Positions 21,901 through 32,746 of a DNA stretch of 64,000 nt are shown here, one piece after another. Both the position numbers and the translations under genes were made by a program. The DNA is from Oscheius onirici. Lineage: Eukaryota; Nematoda; Chromadorea; Rhabditida; Rhabditidae. Under the pieces are notes generated by a model. The model worked only from the letters and a program-made list of their open reading frames with translations. It had not been told where the DNA came from and did no database searches. The DNA lies in assembly GCA_932521025.1 (NCBI GenBank), contig OW051470.1:310001-374000 (forward strand). Direction: 5' to 3'. How positions within the stretch are numbered: the stretch's first letter is position 1; each line of letters starts with the position of its first letter.

Positions 21901-24900
21901 GCTTCGTGACTGAGCTCATGGCCTTGACTAGTATGGACTACTTTGTGGACGCTGAGGACTTCTCCTTCAAGTTTTGGCTCTTCAATACGGTGTTCAAGAA
22001 GGTTCTTGCCTTCTACTGGACGCATTCCGAAGAAGCCTTCCTGAAAATTTTGATTTAGAAAAATCAAGGGAGCCGTAGTGACTTTTCTTTTTTTTTTAAA
22101 TCAGGTCATTTCGCGGTATTTGTTTTTTTAAATAGAAACAGGTCACTACAGTAACCCTTCAAGACGAGACCGGTAAAACGCGTACGAAGCGTAGGAAATT
22201 GTGGGTTACTGTAGCATTTCGCGCCAAAAATTTGCCAAGCGTCTCCCCCAACTCACCTGAATCTGTGAAGGATAAGCATCCTCCAGCTGACTCCGTCTTG
22301 GCTTTCTTGGTCTCTTCTGCTTCTTGTTCCCATCATCATCCACTTCATCCTCATTCGCCAAGACTCTATGTCGAGGAATCTTCACGAAAAATCCACCAAC
22401 TCCAAGCTTTGGAACTTTTCTTCCGGGACCCATGCCCCTTCCTCTGCCTCTTCCAGTAGTCGGGATCATTTCGTACTCTTCAGCCAGATTGTAGTCATCG
22501 TCCACTGAACCGTCTGAATGTGGAAATCTTTAAAAAATAGAAGTCAACTTACAGTGATCGATACTGTCACGACTGTAGCCCATTGGTCCGAAAGAATCCT
22601 GTCGGAAGAGGCTGGGCATGAATTTTGATTGGAGAACCTCGTCAGCTGACTTGTTCAAAGCCACGTTGTCACAAATTATCAGGTTCGAGTGTTCTCCTGA
22701 AAAAGTAAAATTTCTATAGAAGCAAGGCTTCTGAGATTGCATAGAGATTGAGAACGAGCCAAAATTTAATCAGTAAAGCTAAATTTTTAAACTAAATATA
22801 TCGTATTTTCCCTCAGAACGACCTCATTAATCAAAAACCTTATTAAATTCCAAAAGCCTACCGTATCCCATCATGTGACCAAAATTCCTCGCTGACGGTC
22901 TACAAGCACTGCAGCGCATCTTGTTCTGACTGGCATTCTCCAGCATTTCGTCGTTGTAGAGATCTTCGCATGTCCCGTGATACCATTTCAAGCAGGCACT
23001 GCATCTGATGATCTTGTCTCCAAGCTGGTACAATTTGCAGCATTTCGGGCACTTCCGAAGAGAATGACAGCTGGTACAGAGACCTTCTTTGGTCAGATCC
23101 GTTCCGGACGAGACCCGAACTTGGCATCTCCGACACCGAGCACACATTTGACATCGCCAGGGACCATTTGGGATCTTTTCCAGCGGTGGATTGAGGCAGT
23201 ATATGTGATAGGAGACGTCGCATTCTTCGCAGAGAAGCAGTTTCGACTCGTCTTTTCCCTCTCCGCAGCCCTCACAGACTGTACAGTCCAGGCAACGCCA
23301 GCCCTTTTGAACAATGGCTGGGGAGATCTTAAAAAATTTCTTTAAAAACAAAAGAGAAATGTCCTACCTTGTCATGAAGTCCAACACAGTAAGTATGGTA
23401 AGTTTGAGCGCAGTTTGAACATGAGACCATGGAACCGTCACAACCTTTACCCACTGAACCACAGACGAGACAGAGAGGAGCATGTTGCATGAATTGGTCG
23501 TTTGCGTCACAGACGACGACAGTCCGGACATATTCTGGGTCTTCACTTCTGTCAGTCCGGTCATGGTCACTGATGATGCTCTCGTCCACCTCTCGGACAA
23601 AGTTCAGGTTTGGAACCATCTGGAAAAGTAAGAGTTTCACAGTCTCTCTGTCCCCATAATGGTCACATAAAAGTAGTTCTTACCGCTTGTTGTTGCTGAT
23701 ACATCTGAGCCTGTTGAGCCAGCAAGAACTGTTGAAGTTGGGCATGAGTGGTGGTTGGATGGAGATTCATGCTCGGAGACGGTCGTCCCCGACCTCGTCC
23801 TCGCGTTCCAGTATTGGAAGGACCTTTCCCATTCTTGTTTCCACCTCTCTTTCCTCTTTTTCCTCTCGTACTGGCTCCAACTTTGTCCAAAAAGGCTCCA
23901 GTCGGTGGCTTTCCACCGGACCTCGTTTTCATTGAACCTCTTCCCGGTTTCTTCTTCCCGCCACGACCTCTAGTGCTAAGAAATGTGAAATTGACAAATT
24001 TTGTACTAAAAGTTCTTACCTCCCAGGAACAAAGTCTTCATCCACATCAGACGGAGAATTTTCTGGGAAAAATGAAGGAGAGTTCTGATCACTACAAGTG
24101 GCTGGAGAACTGATATCCCCGGCCAGATTGTACATTTCCGCAAAATCGACCAGTCCTCCGGGAAGTTGAGGCTCCGAGAAGGGATTCAGAGTGGAAGAGG
24201 GACCAGCAGTCGGGTCGGAAATGATTCCACTACCTGTAAGACAAAAAGTATGCTTTTATTCTTTAAATTCCCAAAAATTCGCTAAAAAAACTCACTGGGA
24301 ACATCCAAATGCGTCGGAGAGAGCGGTCCTACCAGCGTGGAGCCGAGCATGACATCGTTGACAATACTGGACTGCCGGCAGGGAACGCAGACGAATCCAG
24401 CTATACTTGGCTCTGACTTGTCGCAGCTCTGATGGACTTTTCTGGAAAAGTTTTTTTTATTGTTTACTTGAGAAAATTGCACGAAAAGTTTTAAAATTTC
24501 TTTGAAAAGCGGATGCCTTGGTTTATGAGCCAAATGGAGAAAATATCGATTTCCATTGCTGATGACGACTATGTTTTCTGCCCTGGCATATCTTTTCCAG
24601 CCTCTTCAAGATTTTTGCCTTTTTGTGGGTATTTTTGAACTTCTAGCTTGTCATGTCAACTCGTGCCAAACGGCCACGTTACGTACTTTTTTAGTTACGG
24701 CAAATTGCGTACAAAAACTGCAAAGAATCAGCTCTTCCGAGAGTACGCAATTTCGCGTACACTGGAGTACGTAACATGGATATTTGACAGAAACAAAGAT
24801 GGACTAGAATTCGAACCTGTTACACTGAGAACAGCACTTGGCATTGGGCTCTAAGACCAGCTTCATACAGACGGGACAGTTCAGTCCAGCTCCCTGTTGA

Positions 24901-25722
24901 ATCATCGTCCTTGTCCTCATGGTACATGTTGTGCACAGTTCCGAGTTCAGAGCTGGATTTCCGCATTCAACACACTAAAAAGTTTGTTTACAAAAGCGAA
25001 AAAATAGAAATTCTCACGATTCTGGCAGCAGAAATGGATGGTCTTGGATGTCCTGACGGCAAGATGGCTCCGCCGACCATGGCCTGGGCTCGACTGAAAA
25101 GAGTAGGTTATGATTGAAATAACGACTGGAAAAGATTTTTGTGTTATAAATTGTAGCATATTAACCGGGTCCTATTAATTGTAAACAGCGCGGGTATTGA
25201 TGAGAAGGAAACGGAAATTGTGGGAACCCTAATCAGTTGATCAGGAAAAGTTTTAAAAAAGTGTATAACTTTCGAACGAATGCTTGGAAAAGAACAGTAA
25301 AAACGTTTCAAATGTCCATGTCTAACCTTTAAAAAGTCTGAGAACGTTAAAACTCACATGGAAAGCTTGGCTCCGATGGCATCAAGTCTGCTCGTTTTCT
25401 GCTTTACATTCGCAGGCAGCTCTCCCTCCATACCGTAGTCTTCTCCTCCAGAATTGACGCTTATTTCTCCATTTATTTGATGCTTGGTTATTTTGTACAA
25501 AGAGTCTTTAAAATCTGAAAGAATCGGGTTTTAAGGAAAGAATGCCAGAAGATTTTAAAATCAGAAAGGAAAGTCTTAGAAGACTGATAGATCTTTTTCC
25601 GGAAGAAGCTCAAATTTTAATCCCATGCCATTATTAACTGGACGGATTATGACGGAGAAATTGGCACAACAAGTTTAAAGATTGGCGGAAAGAGAAGTGA
25701 GAAAACTACAATTTTGGTTCAT
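12945..25722 (-). CDS. set-16: Histone H3K4 methyltransferase, KMT2C/D (Trr/SET-16) family
   Basis: Catalytic subunit of a COMPASS-like complex that methylates H3K4 at enhancers. Reverse-strand exons: 25710-25722 (tentative start, ATGAACCAAAATT), 25358-25514, 25018-25093, 24817-24974, 24296-24441, 24020-24233, 23684-23975, 23368-23619, 22862-23327, 22553-22696, 22257-22513, 21273-22040, 20123-20812, 19936-20082, 19627-19872, 19134-19305, 18914-19094, 17142-17907, 16964-17101, 16384-16894, 15468-15574, 15143-15427, 14925-15100, 13965-14274, 13773-13903, 13612-13729, 12945-13037. All phases agree, giving 2337 residues. In order: Cys-rich zinc modules (about 83-180), clustered PHD fingers (about 370-590), HMG-like domain (about 905-980), Gln/Met/Pro-rich middle with a coiled coil, extended PHD (about 1780-1900), FYRN and FYRC (about 1935-2060), and SET with YINHSCDPNC and post-SET CLCGAPNC. 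Introns hold several MITEs and tRNA-like sequences. Confidence 0.93.
14345..14412 (-). repeat. tRNA-like sequence with A and B boxes
   Basis: On the reverse strand, TGGCGCAGTGCC (A box) and GGGTTCGAGTCC (B box) are correctly ordered and spaced. A T stem of four out of five pairs can be drawn, but acceptor and anticodon stems do not close. It lies in a 650-bp intron of the methyltransferase gene, in the same orientation. Probably a tRNA-derived SINE or tRNA pseudogene. Confidence 0.4.
15640..15800. repeat. Dispersed repeat, copy 1
   Basis: Shares words in order with 41190-41360, including AACCTCTGTTT, ACAGGGTC(A/G)GAGACTTC and ACCTCAAA. The sense is the same in both. It lies in a methyltransferase intron. 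No coding frame is evident. Confidence 0.45.
15872..15952 (+). repeat. tRNA-like sequence with perfect A and B boxes
   Basis: TGGCCGAGTGGT (A box, as in tRNA-Ser/Leu) and GGTTCGATCCC (B box) are about 45 bp apart, with a T run (GTTTTTT) shortly downstream that could end Pol III transcription. The acceptor and T stems pair poorly, so a working tRNA is unlikely. It lies antisense in the 809-bp intron between the ePHD and FYRN exons of the methyltransferase. Confidence 0.42.
18077..18789. mobile_element. TA-flanked foldback element, copy A (713 bp)
   Basis: Inverted arms of roughly 130 bp start TCAGGAAGGAGCATAATTTT at the left and end with the complement at 18789, each flanked by TA, as for Tc1/mariner-type MITEs. 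The interior shares a series of words with the element at 58699-59419 (GCCGATGCACC, TGGGCTACAAAA, AGAAACGC, TATCATGG). A near-centre palindrome at 18570-18600 has 13-bp arms (CGAGAAGTAACTC) and a 5-bp loop. It sits inside a methyltransferase intron and interrupts a tract of repeated GAGTACAGTAACT-like units. Confidence 0.75.
21020..21169. mobile_element. 150-bp TA-flanked MITE
   Basis: The termini TGGTCTGTTCAAAAAGAA and complement, with about 37-bp inverted arms (through GGGATTACCGTAAGAT), are bounded by TA on both sides (21018-21019 and 21170-21171). There is no coding capacity. It lies in the methyltransferase intron between the Met/Pro-rich exon and the HMG exon. A partial relative (GTCTGTTCAAAAAAGAACG) is seen near 10107. 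Confidence 0.75.
22143..22213. repeat. Short inverted repeat with TACAGTAACCC ends
   Basis: CTACAGTAACCC and GGGTTACTGTAG bound a roughly 70-bp stretch in a methyltransferase intron. The same terminal word borders the element at 62484-62653 and appears singly at several other places, so it is a small dispersed family. Confidence 0.5.
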
Positions 25723-26431
25723 TAAAAAAGTCACAAAAATTCTGAGAAAATGCGGATTAACAGGGGTTTAAAGTCTTTAAGAGAGGATTCTTTGGTAAAC
25801 TCATAAAACAACAATGGAAAAAGTAGGAAGACCAAGAAAAGGTTTAAGTAAAGACACTGAAAATTGTTTTAAGAATTAATTTGTTACAAAATTAATAGCA
25901 GGAAATAATAAGTGAGGACAGAAGAAGAGGCTCAAGTACAAGACTAAAGGGACAGTTCATCTTAGCTGCCCTTAGGCTCCACCCCCATTGATCGGGCTCC
26001 CCCTTCTCCCACTCTAAAATATCGATATCGATTCAAATTTGGCAGGATGCCAGCTAGAGAGCGAGCGAGCCGTCTGGACTCTCTCTCTGTCTCTGTCTCT
26101 TGGCCCGCTACGCGCGGCAACGCCCGCGCAGCGGCCGGGGACACTACAGCCTGATGGGAGGGTCTCTCTTCGGGGGTCAGTGGGGGAAAGAGAGGCAGAG
26201 GGACCTTCCACTTCTTCTGGGGACCTTTTACAGAAAAATAGGAGAATCTACTGCTTTTTTGTGGAATACTGTAGTTAGAAGAAGAAATACGACACGCTCT
26301 GGTGATTTTAGAGGCGATTCACACGTGAATAATGGCAAAAAAATATCGTAAAAACCTTTATTATTTGTTAAAAAATTCGTATCCGTGTTTTGTTTATGCA
26401 AAATACCTTTTTACCAGATCTGTTGTCAAAA
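25723..26431. other. Presumed promoter region of the methyltransferase gene
   Basis: No coding exon was recognised. The segment 26000-26170 is CG-rich (CGCGCGGCAACGCCCGCGCAG), unlike the AT-rich surroundings, and is followed by a CT-rich tract (CTCTCTCTGTCTCTGTCTCT). Both would suit a promoter for the reverse-strand gene. ATCGATATCGAT near 26020 is a palindrome. Confidence 0.35.
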
Positions 26432-28980
26432 TTACAAAGGTGGAAGTGGCCTCTTCTCTGGAAGTGGTCCAGCTCCGGCGAAGGAACTTCCTGAAATTCT
26501 GAGTATAGGAAAATTTTTGTAAGAAAGACTGACAGACTGACAGAGAGACAGAGAGACTAAGAAACTGTCAAGTGCTGACCAGTTGAATATTCTTGACCCA
26601 TCTCCATTCTTATCAATCCGATCGATTTCTCCCTCTTTCTCTTCTATTGGTCAACACACTCATTTTTCACTCCTTTTAAATGGTAAATCAATCGTAAGTT
26701 TAAAAATTTCACTAAAATTTCAAAAATTCAGAGTTCTTTGGCGCGAGGACGAAGCCCTCGGCGAAAATGCGACCATAGGGCCTGTTCTTTACGCAAACTG
26801 TCTTCATCCTACACTTAAAGCCAGATACGGAGAATGGAATAAACGAGAACAGGTCATAACCTATTTGTGGAGAGACTCTTCCCCAGAAATTAGAGCCCAG
26901 TTTGAGGAGAGAGCTAATCAGAACATGTTGAGAAATAGCCGGTATAAACCAAAGAAGGGCTGTGTTATGATGTAATTTTTAATGAATTTTTGGCTCATTT
27001 CTTACCGTATTTATCCTTGTAATATTTCATTTCTTCTTCCCGCTTAGCACTCCTTTCCTTGTGTCTTGTGGCCATGTCGTCTCTCTTCTGCTGTTCTTTC
27101 TGAAATCGTGGAACTTTGTTACGAAACCTTCGAACTTTCACTCTAAAAACATTGGACAATTCTTCTGACAAACGGTCTGGTCTGGCCAAATCTGATTTCG
27201 TACAAGTACCGACTGCATTTTACTCAGGTTGTCTGAAGGGGCCCAAGATCTAACAAGTTATTTTTCAGTAGACTAGCTGATTTCTCACCACCACAACTAG
27301 CCTAGGGGCAGAAAGAAGCTGCTCATAAAGTTATAAAAAAGTTGGGACGGGGTAATCAAGAGGGCTCGACGTTTCACAAGTTTGGACTGTGAAGCTGGAA
27401 AGAATCTTAAGTTTTCCTAGCTTTTTGCAAAAACTGAAAATGTGCTTTTCGCCTCTGCCAAGCTTGGCAAAACTGGTTTTATAAAAGCTGCACAATGTTT
27501 TTCGCGATAATTTCGGTCAATTTTGCATCGTGTTTTCGAAGCTGTTGAAATATAGTTTAAACCCTAGTTTTACTGTCAATGAAACTTAAATTTCAATCAA
27601 AACCCACCATTTGTTGCCTCTCCGTCGCCTTTTTCCTTCTCTGTCGACTGCACTCTTTGCATTTACAGAGGCAACAACAGAACAAGGTGATAAGAATAAC
27701 CAGAACAATTCCGGCTATAACGGAACAGACAACGATCAGAGCTGTCCAATTGACTGAAAAAACGGTTAAGGACAGTTTAAAAGACTCTCACCCCAGCACT
27801 TTTTGTGCTTAACGTCATCCAGCTCGCAGTTTGGAAAGTACCAGTCGTACGTCATGCATTTCTGTACTCTTCCACCGCACCAGAAACAGTCCTGAAAAAA
27901 GTCAAAATTTGTAGTTGTAGTCCTGACTAACCTCCCAACAATCTTATCTCTCTGTGACGAAAATAATGGGGACATAATCAGAGGCTACAGCTGACACTGC
28001 TTAAAAAAGCTATAGCAAATAGAGCGATACTAAAGGGCAACGAAAAACCAGTCAATGATCTCGAAAAAAAAATGCATCCGGTTGGATTTTTGGTCACTGG
28101 ATACTGTTCAATCATACGGCTTTGTTTTCCAGTCAAAAAAATCTAAAAATAGTCTAGACAAAATAAATCTTCAAAACAATGGCTCATATTAACTCGAAAA
28201 AGTAAACAGAAGACTCGATTTGAATGGCTTGTAGTGAGGGAAAACCAGTCCAGAGAGCCAGAACATCAAAAGGTCAGACTTTATCCAACATGAATGGGTA
28301 AACATTTGCGTACACATGCATCTAGTTTATGAACGAGAATGACGAGTGCTTGTTCAGAAAATATCACTTTTCTGTAGGCCTGATAAAGTTAACGTTGTGA
28401 TTTCTACACAGTTTCCGACCGAAATTTTCTACTGGAGGGTCGTACGATTTTATCAACGTTTTATCGAGTTTTAAAGAACTTACAATAACCTTACAGTGCT
28501 AAATTTGTGCCTGGCGTTTTAAACTTTAACTGAACTTAATAATGGCGTCAGAGAAAAGTCGAGACAGCTTCGGAACGTTAACGTACCACGAACACTCAAG
28601 AAGCACCCGCAGCCCACGAGTCTTTTCGGAACTCAGGCATGTGTCGGGAAGAAACTTTACTTTACTAATAACTGATGAGAACTTTATATAACATCTTTTT
28701 CGCGGTTAAAATCTTTGGCGAAAGGCGCAGTAGTTTAAATTAAGACAAGAGAGCAGTTACATTTTATCAATTTCATCTTGTTTACATATTTTCCCGCCAA
28801 AAAACTTACATCTCCCTTTGCTAAACAGCTCTCACAAGTCCTGTCTTCATTCGAAGACAGTGAACAGTTCACTGCTCGTCTGGATACCGTCACGTCTGTC
28901 GTCTCGACCAATTGAGAAGACTGAGAGGAAATGGATTGAACGACGATGAGTAACAATGTAACGGCTATGCGATCTATCAT
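26432..28980 (-). CDS. PTTG1IP-like single-pass membrane protein with PSI domain
   Basis: Homolog of the PTTG1-interacting protein (PBF) family of type I membrane proteins. Exons: 28810-28980, 27792-27891, 27608-27753, 27006-27099, 26432-26490, in frame, giving 189 residues (human 180). Features: signal peptide 1-19; PSI cysteine-rich domain about 49-90 (CESCLAKGD, then DCFWCGGR and CWG); transmembrane helix about 94-117 followed by CCCLCKC; charged helical tail with ERQQMKEQQKRDDMATRHKE, equivalent to the family's basic RQEERRAEMKTRHDE region; and a Pro-rich end (PLPEKRPLPPL). The 515-bp last intron (26491-27005) contains a complete small gene on the opposite strand. The first intron is long (918 bp). 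Confidence 0.87.
26680..26975 (+). CDS. Stand-alone HMG-like domain protein with CaaX-like end
   Basis: Exons 26680-26693 and 26732-26975 encode 85 residues. Nearly the whole protein is an HMG-box-like domain resembling the one in the adjacent methyltransferase exon 21273-22040: WxEDExLG, VLYANxxHPxLK, EWxxR, WR, RAxxN are shared. The C-terminus reads KPKKGCVMM. A polybasic stretch followed by Cys-Val-Met-Met fits a CaaX prenylation box, though no prenylation is proven. It lies wholly inside the last intron of the PTTG1IP-like gene, on the opposite strand, about 1 kb from the methyltransferase 5' end. It is probably a diverged partial duplicate. The start is uncertain; an upstream in-frame ATG at 26583 exists if the intron is not spliced. 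Confidence 0.65.
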
Positions 28981-29526
28981 TCTGAAAAGACCAAATGAAA
29001 AAAAAAATGCAATTTGGAAGACAGATGATTTCCCAATTGGGCTCGGAACAAAAGAGAGCCATCCGGCAGCTAACAACTGGTGGCCGTTTTTCTCTCTATT
29101 TGTCCAGATGGCTCAGGTGGAATCAATGAAGAGAGGAGGAGGATACCACATATGGGCAGAAGAGTGTGACTCATGACTATTTTGACGGGACGATGTTGTT
29201 CTCTGACTGTGATGGTAGGCAACAAAATGGGAGCAGATCAATCGGGACAACTACTCATGTTTGACTCTCTGGCGGAAACATGTACAAACAAACCTCACTT
29301 CGCGGATTGGGAGGAACGGCAAACGTTTTTTTTTTAAAAAAGAGTGTTGGTCACAGACAATTTGCCTATAAAGTAGCCGAAAAGAATGGTAAAAACTGCT
29401 TCTTTGACCCCCAGTGGAATCAGCTTGTTGTCAGGTCAAGACCCTTTTTTGGACTTCTAGTTTGATCCAGTTGGTTTTCATTGATCTGAAGCGAGAAAGA
29501 TACAATAGAAATGTTCATTAGACAGT
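28981..29526. other. Intergenic, between PTTG1IP-like and ceramidase genes
   Basis: No coding exon, RNA gene or clear repeat was identified. It should contain the PTTG1IP-like promoter and the ceramidase 3' UTR, both for reverse-strand genes. Confidence 0.4.
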
Positions 29527-31714
29527 CTACCAGGGGTAGCAGTATCCGGGGCAAGATTGAGGGATTGTTTCGAAGTGAACTTTGTCTCGCTGGGCCTGCA
29601 TAAGGACAGAATAGGCCGTCAGCTTGTTCAGAGTACTGCGAGAAGACAGAACATTGTAGATTCCTTGGAAGCCGACATTCTTTCTTCCGAGATAACGCAT
29701 GCAATGGTTTCCGGGAGTTCTACGATCATCCAGATACAGGACGGGGATTCCTTGGTCGTAGTTGGTCTCCAAGACGTACCTGGAAGTTTCTGTCTCTCTG
29801 TTCTCTGCCCCCACTCACCATCCATTGGGATCGCTAGGGTCCATCTTGGTATCAATGTCAGTTCCTTCCAGACTGCGAGCAACAATGGATCCGTCGAAGG
29901 GCTTGGTTCCACCGATGATGAAATAAACCGGAGCAAGAATCGGAGCATTCATCAAATAGTTTCTGGCGTCAGTGTAACTAGCATTGTTAGTAAGAGCACT
30001 TCTAGCCAGCCAGGACATGAACTGTCCATTGGGATCCAGTCCCGTCAGCCAACGGTAGATTCCGACGTATCCTCCCTCTTTCATGAAGCGGTCATTGCAG
30101 GACAGAGTCCATCCAGTAGTTCCCTGGGGCTTGGTCGGGTCCTCCGGTCTCAGACCGTTATAGATTCCAATGTATCCGGCAAAGTTGTTCGACTTGAAGA
30201 CTGTTACTCCTAAACAATGTGATAATATTTTTTTGTAGATTTTGCTAACCATTTCTCTGCCAGTTCACGTTGATGATCATTTTCTGAAGCTGTCTCGTGA
30301 TGGGCCTAAAATTCAATGTACAGTACTCCTTGGATAGCTCGTTGGGACCTTTTACAGTACTGTAATGCGAGCCCAAAGTAACTGCTGAATATCTCCATGC
30401 AAGCACTGATTATCTAAACCGACACGGCTTAAGGCTGAACATGCGGCAGGTTCGATAGTTTTTGTGTTTTCTCTAAAGTGCTCGACAACAATTCTTAGCG
30501 GTTATTGTGCCAAGATTTCTGCCAAAATCAGAATGTTCCCTATCACGGGCTACTTTGAGCGTGGAATTTAAACGGGGTGTGGGCTCACATTTAGCTCAAA
30601 GAGATTTAAAGGACTGTCCCATTCCATGTTTAAAGGACTGATTAATATCCTTACCATTCGTGGGTAACCGGATCCCAGCCCATGAAGAGTCCAAAGTCGA
30701 GATTTCTGGCATGGTACATGTTGCCCACATTGTCTGTGGCAACGATGGACGTGCATACGGTGAAAATTTCGTAGAAAATGTTGTAGATGACAATTTGTCC
30801 GACGGGAATTCCAGTATCCTTGGCAATTCCCTTGACCTCGTCCCTGTAGGGCTCGTCGAAACGTTCGACCAGGTCGGCGCCAAGCAAGTCGACGATCTCT
30901 TCGGCATCGGGGAAGATGGGCGTGACGATATTAATCAGGATCTGAGGAGAGGTTATTGTGAGTTACGGTTAAATGCAAACCTGAATGAGTCCCTTGATCT
31001 GAGTCTTGTACTGGACGGAAATCTGGCTCCAGCGGGTCTCGCCAGGAGCATCCAAGTCGATGTTGTACCTGAAAAAGAATTGAAGGAACTGAATTAACAC
31101 TGAAATCTTCTCGGGACCAAAAAAGCCCACATTATTCTTTTTTTGACAGTTCAAAGAGACACTTCGCGCTGACTATAGTTGAGAACCTTGATGTTTGCAA
31201 GGCACGCACTTGAAAAAATCCTAATCGTTTACATGCCGCAATAGCTGCGAAGAAGTTCGGAATGGCAAAAATTGGTTCTCAGTTTAAAATAGGCAATCTT
31301 TTAACCAGAAAGACCAAAGCTGGTTTCGTGGTAATTTAGGCGATAAAAATCAGTTACTTCGCTCAAAAAAACTAGTCCAGGACCGTACTTCAATGGTGTT
31401 TGATGTCGAAAGCCAGTGAGAACAATTTAGCACCCCAAAGTTGTATATTCTGCCGAGTTATCACGGTAAATTCGAATTTTAGTTGCGTGAAGAATCAAGT
31501 GGGTCCAGCTACAAGCTTTCATGTCCATTTTTCCAAATTTCCGAGTTTTCTTAAAATCACGAAAATGGACAAACCAAGGGAAAGCAGCCGCATTGGCCGG
31601 ATCGTATCTGTTGGTCTTGTTCTCGAGGATACAGTAATCCTCATACGGGGCTGGCAGAGCCACATATTTGGCAGTTGCAGCGACTGCTAGAAGAAGAAGG
31701 ATGAGCGGCTTCAT
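29527..31714 (-). CDS. asah-1: Acid ceramidase (ASAH1/NAAA family)
   Basis: Lysosomal amidase that cleaves ceramide to sphingosine and fatty acid. It is an N-terminal nucleophile hydrolase that self-cleaves before its catalytic Cys. Exons: 31575-31714, 30981-31068, 30655-30941, 30250-30305, 29819-30209, 29527-29779, giving 404 residues (human ASAH1 395). Signal peptide [15 protein letters not shown]. The nucleophile Cys is at about residue 139 in [10 protein letters not shown] (human CTSIVAED). Conserved blocks seen: [69 protein letters not shown], and the terminal CPGYCYPW. The acceptor TTTTTCCAG two bases before the ATG supports the start. ASAH1 is favoured over NAAA by the end and the DDRRTP block, but the split is not certain. 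The symbol follows C. elegans naming. Confidence 0.92.
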
Positions 31715-32746
31715 ACCTGGAAAAAGAGGATAGGGTGGCAGGTGATAAATCAAGAGAATGGAGTCCTTATCAGAGAGCAATCAATTTGGAACAATGGCCG
31801 ATGAAATATGGGGGAAAAAGTTCGAGAATCTTGGGGTTTAGGATCCTGCAGGGTCATGATCTCGGGTTACTGTAGCTCGGACTGAGCAAAAACAATAGCC
31901 TGTTGTTTGTCAGAATCTTTGAGGAAAAGAATGAAAAGCCGCGTGGTGATAAGAGACGGATGGGACGAACTGCCTCCGTCAGGGGAGAGCTGAAGGAAGC
32001 ATAAATCAGAAAGATTACAAATAGGAAGAGAGAACGTAGTCTTCACGAGAAAGCATATTTACTCTATTTTGCTCCCGAGCACTTTGAACTCTCTTAGTTT
32101 TACACAACTTTTTGTGATATGACTTGTTCTTCAAAATTCTTCACGGGAAAGGGAAACAAACGGGGGCAGTAATTTTTGGCAAAATTAAGTCTCACAAAAT
32201 TTTTTTTCGACAGGTCTGATTTTTCTTGTCCCGTCTACTGTATTCTTTTATTTCGGGACTTTGAGAAGGTATCTCAATTTCCAAGCTCTTTCTTACATTT
32301 TCTAGCTTCCCCAGTAAAGATGTGGAATTTTATGAGATCTACAACTTTTCAGAACATCGCGATGCTTGAAAATGCTTTGCCCACAGTGAAATCTTATTGA
32401 TTTTTCTGTTTGGGGAGTAAAGTGAAGTCTGACAAGACTTATTGTTAGGAAAGCTTTTCTTTGGGTCAAGATTTTTTCTCAGAACTGACAAATTCAGCTC
32501 CTGTTATGCTGCTCACAATGGTGACAAAGTTCCCTCATCTGCAATCTGAACCACAGCGCCACGTGTCTCTCAGAGGATAAGTCAATGCCCCCAGCTGCTA
32601 CAAATTCTCGATAAGACTTGAACAGTTCAAGTATTCTCTTTTGTGCTTGGCACAAAGTACGCCTAAAACTTGTTTGTCCTGAAATTTCTGTCAATGTTTA
32701 AGATCCATTCAACTAATCAGAGAAATATTTATGCAAAGCATTGAGA
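31715..32746. other. Intergenic, ceramidase 5' side and ALADIN 3' side
   Basis: No supported gene. A 66-codon reverse-strand open frame (32494-32694) lies just beyond the ALADIN stop and probably belongs to its 3' UTR. The segment 32240-32400 belongs to a dispersed repeat also found near 33885-34045 and 44815-44940. Confidence 0.35.
32240..32400. repeat. Dispersed palindromic repeat family, member 1
   Basis: Shares CTTTGAGAAGG, TCTCAATTTTC and an imperfect palindrome around (C)TACAACTTT with the members near 33885-34045 and 44815-44940. Part of the same consensus occurs near 42345-42385. Confidence 0.4.

Noticed and set aside
29557-30213. 218-codon forward open frame
   Set aside because: It is antisense to acid ceramidase exons, whose frame is strongly supported by conserved blocks.
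32494-32694. 66-codon reverse frame
   Set aside because: Just beyond the ALADIN stop, with no signal, domain or splice partner; likely 3' UTR.
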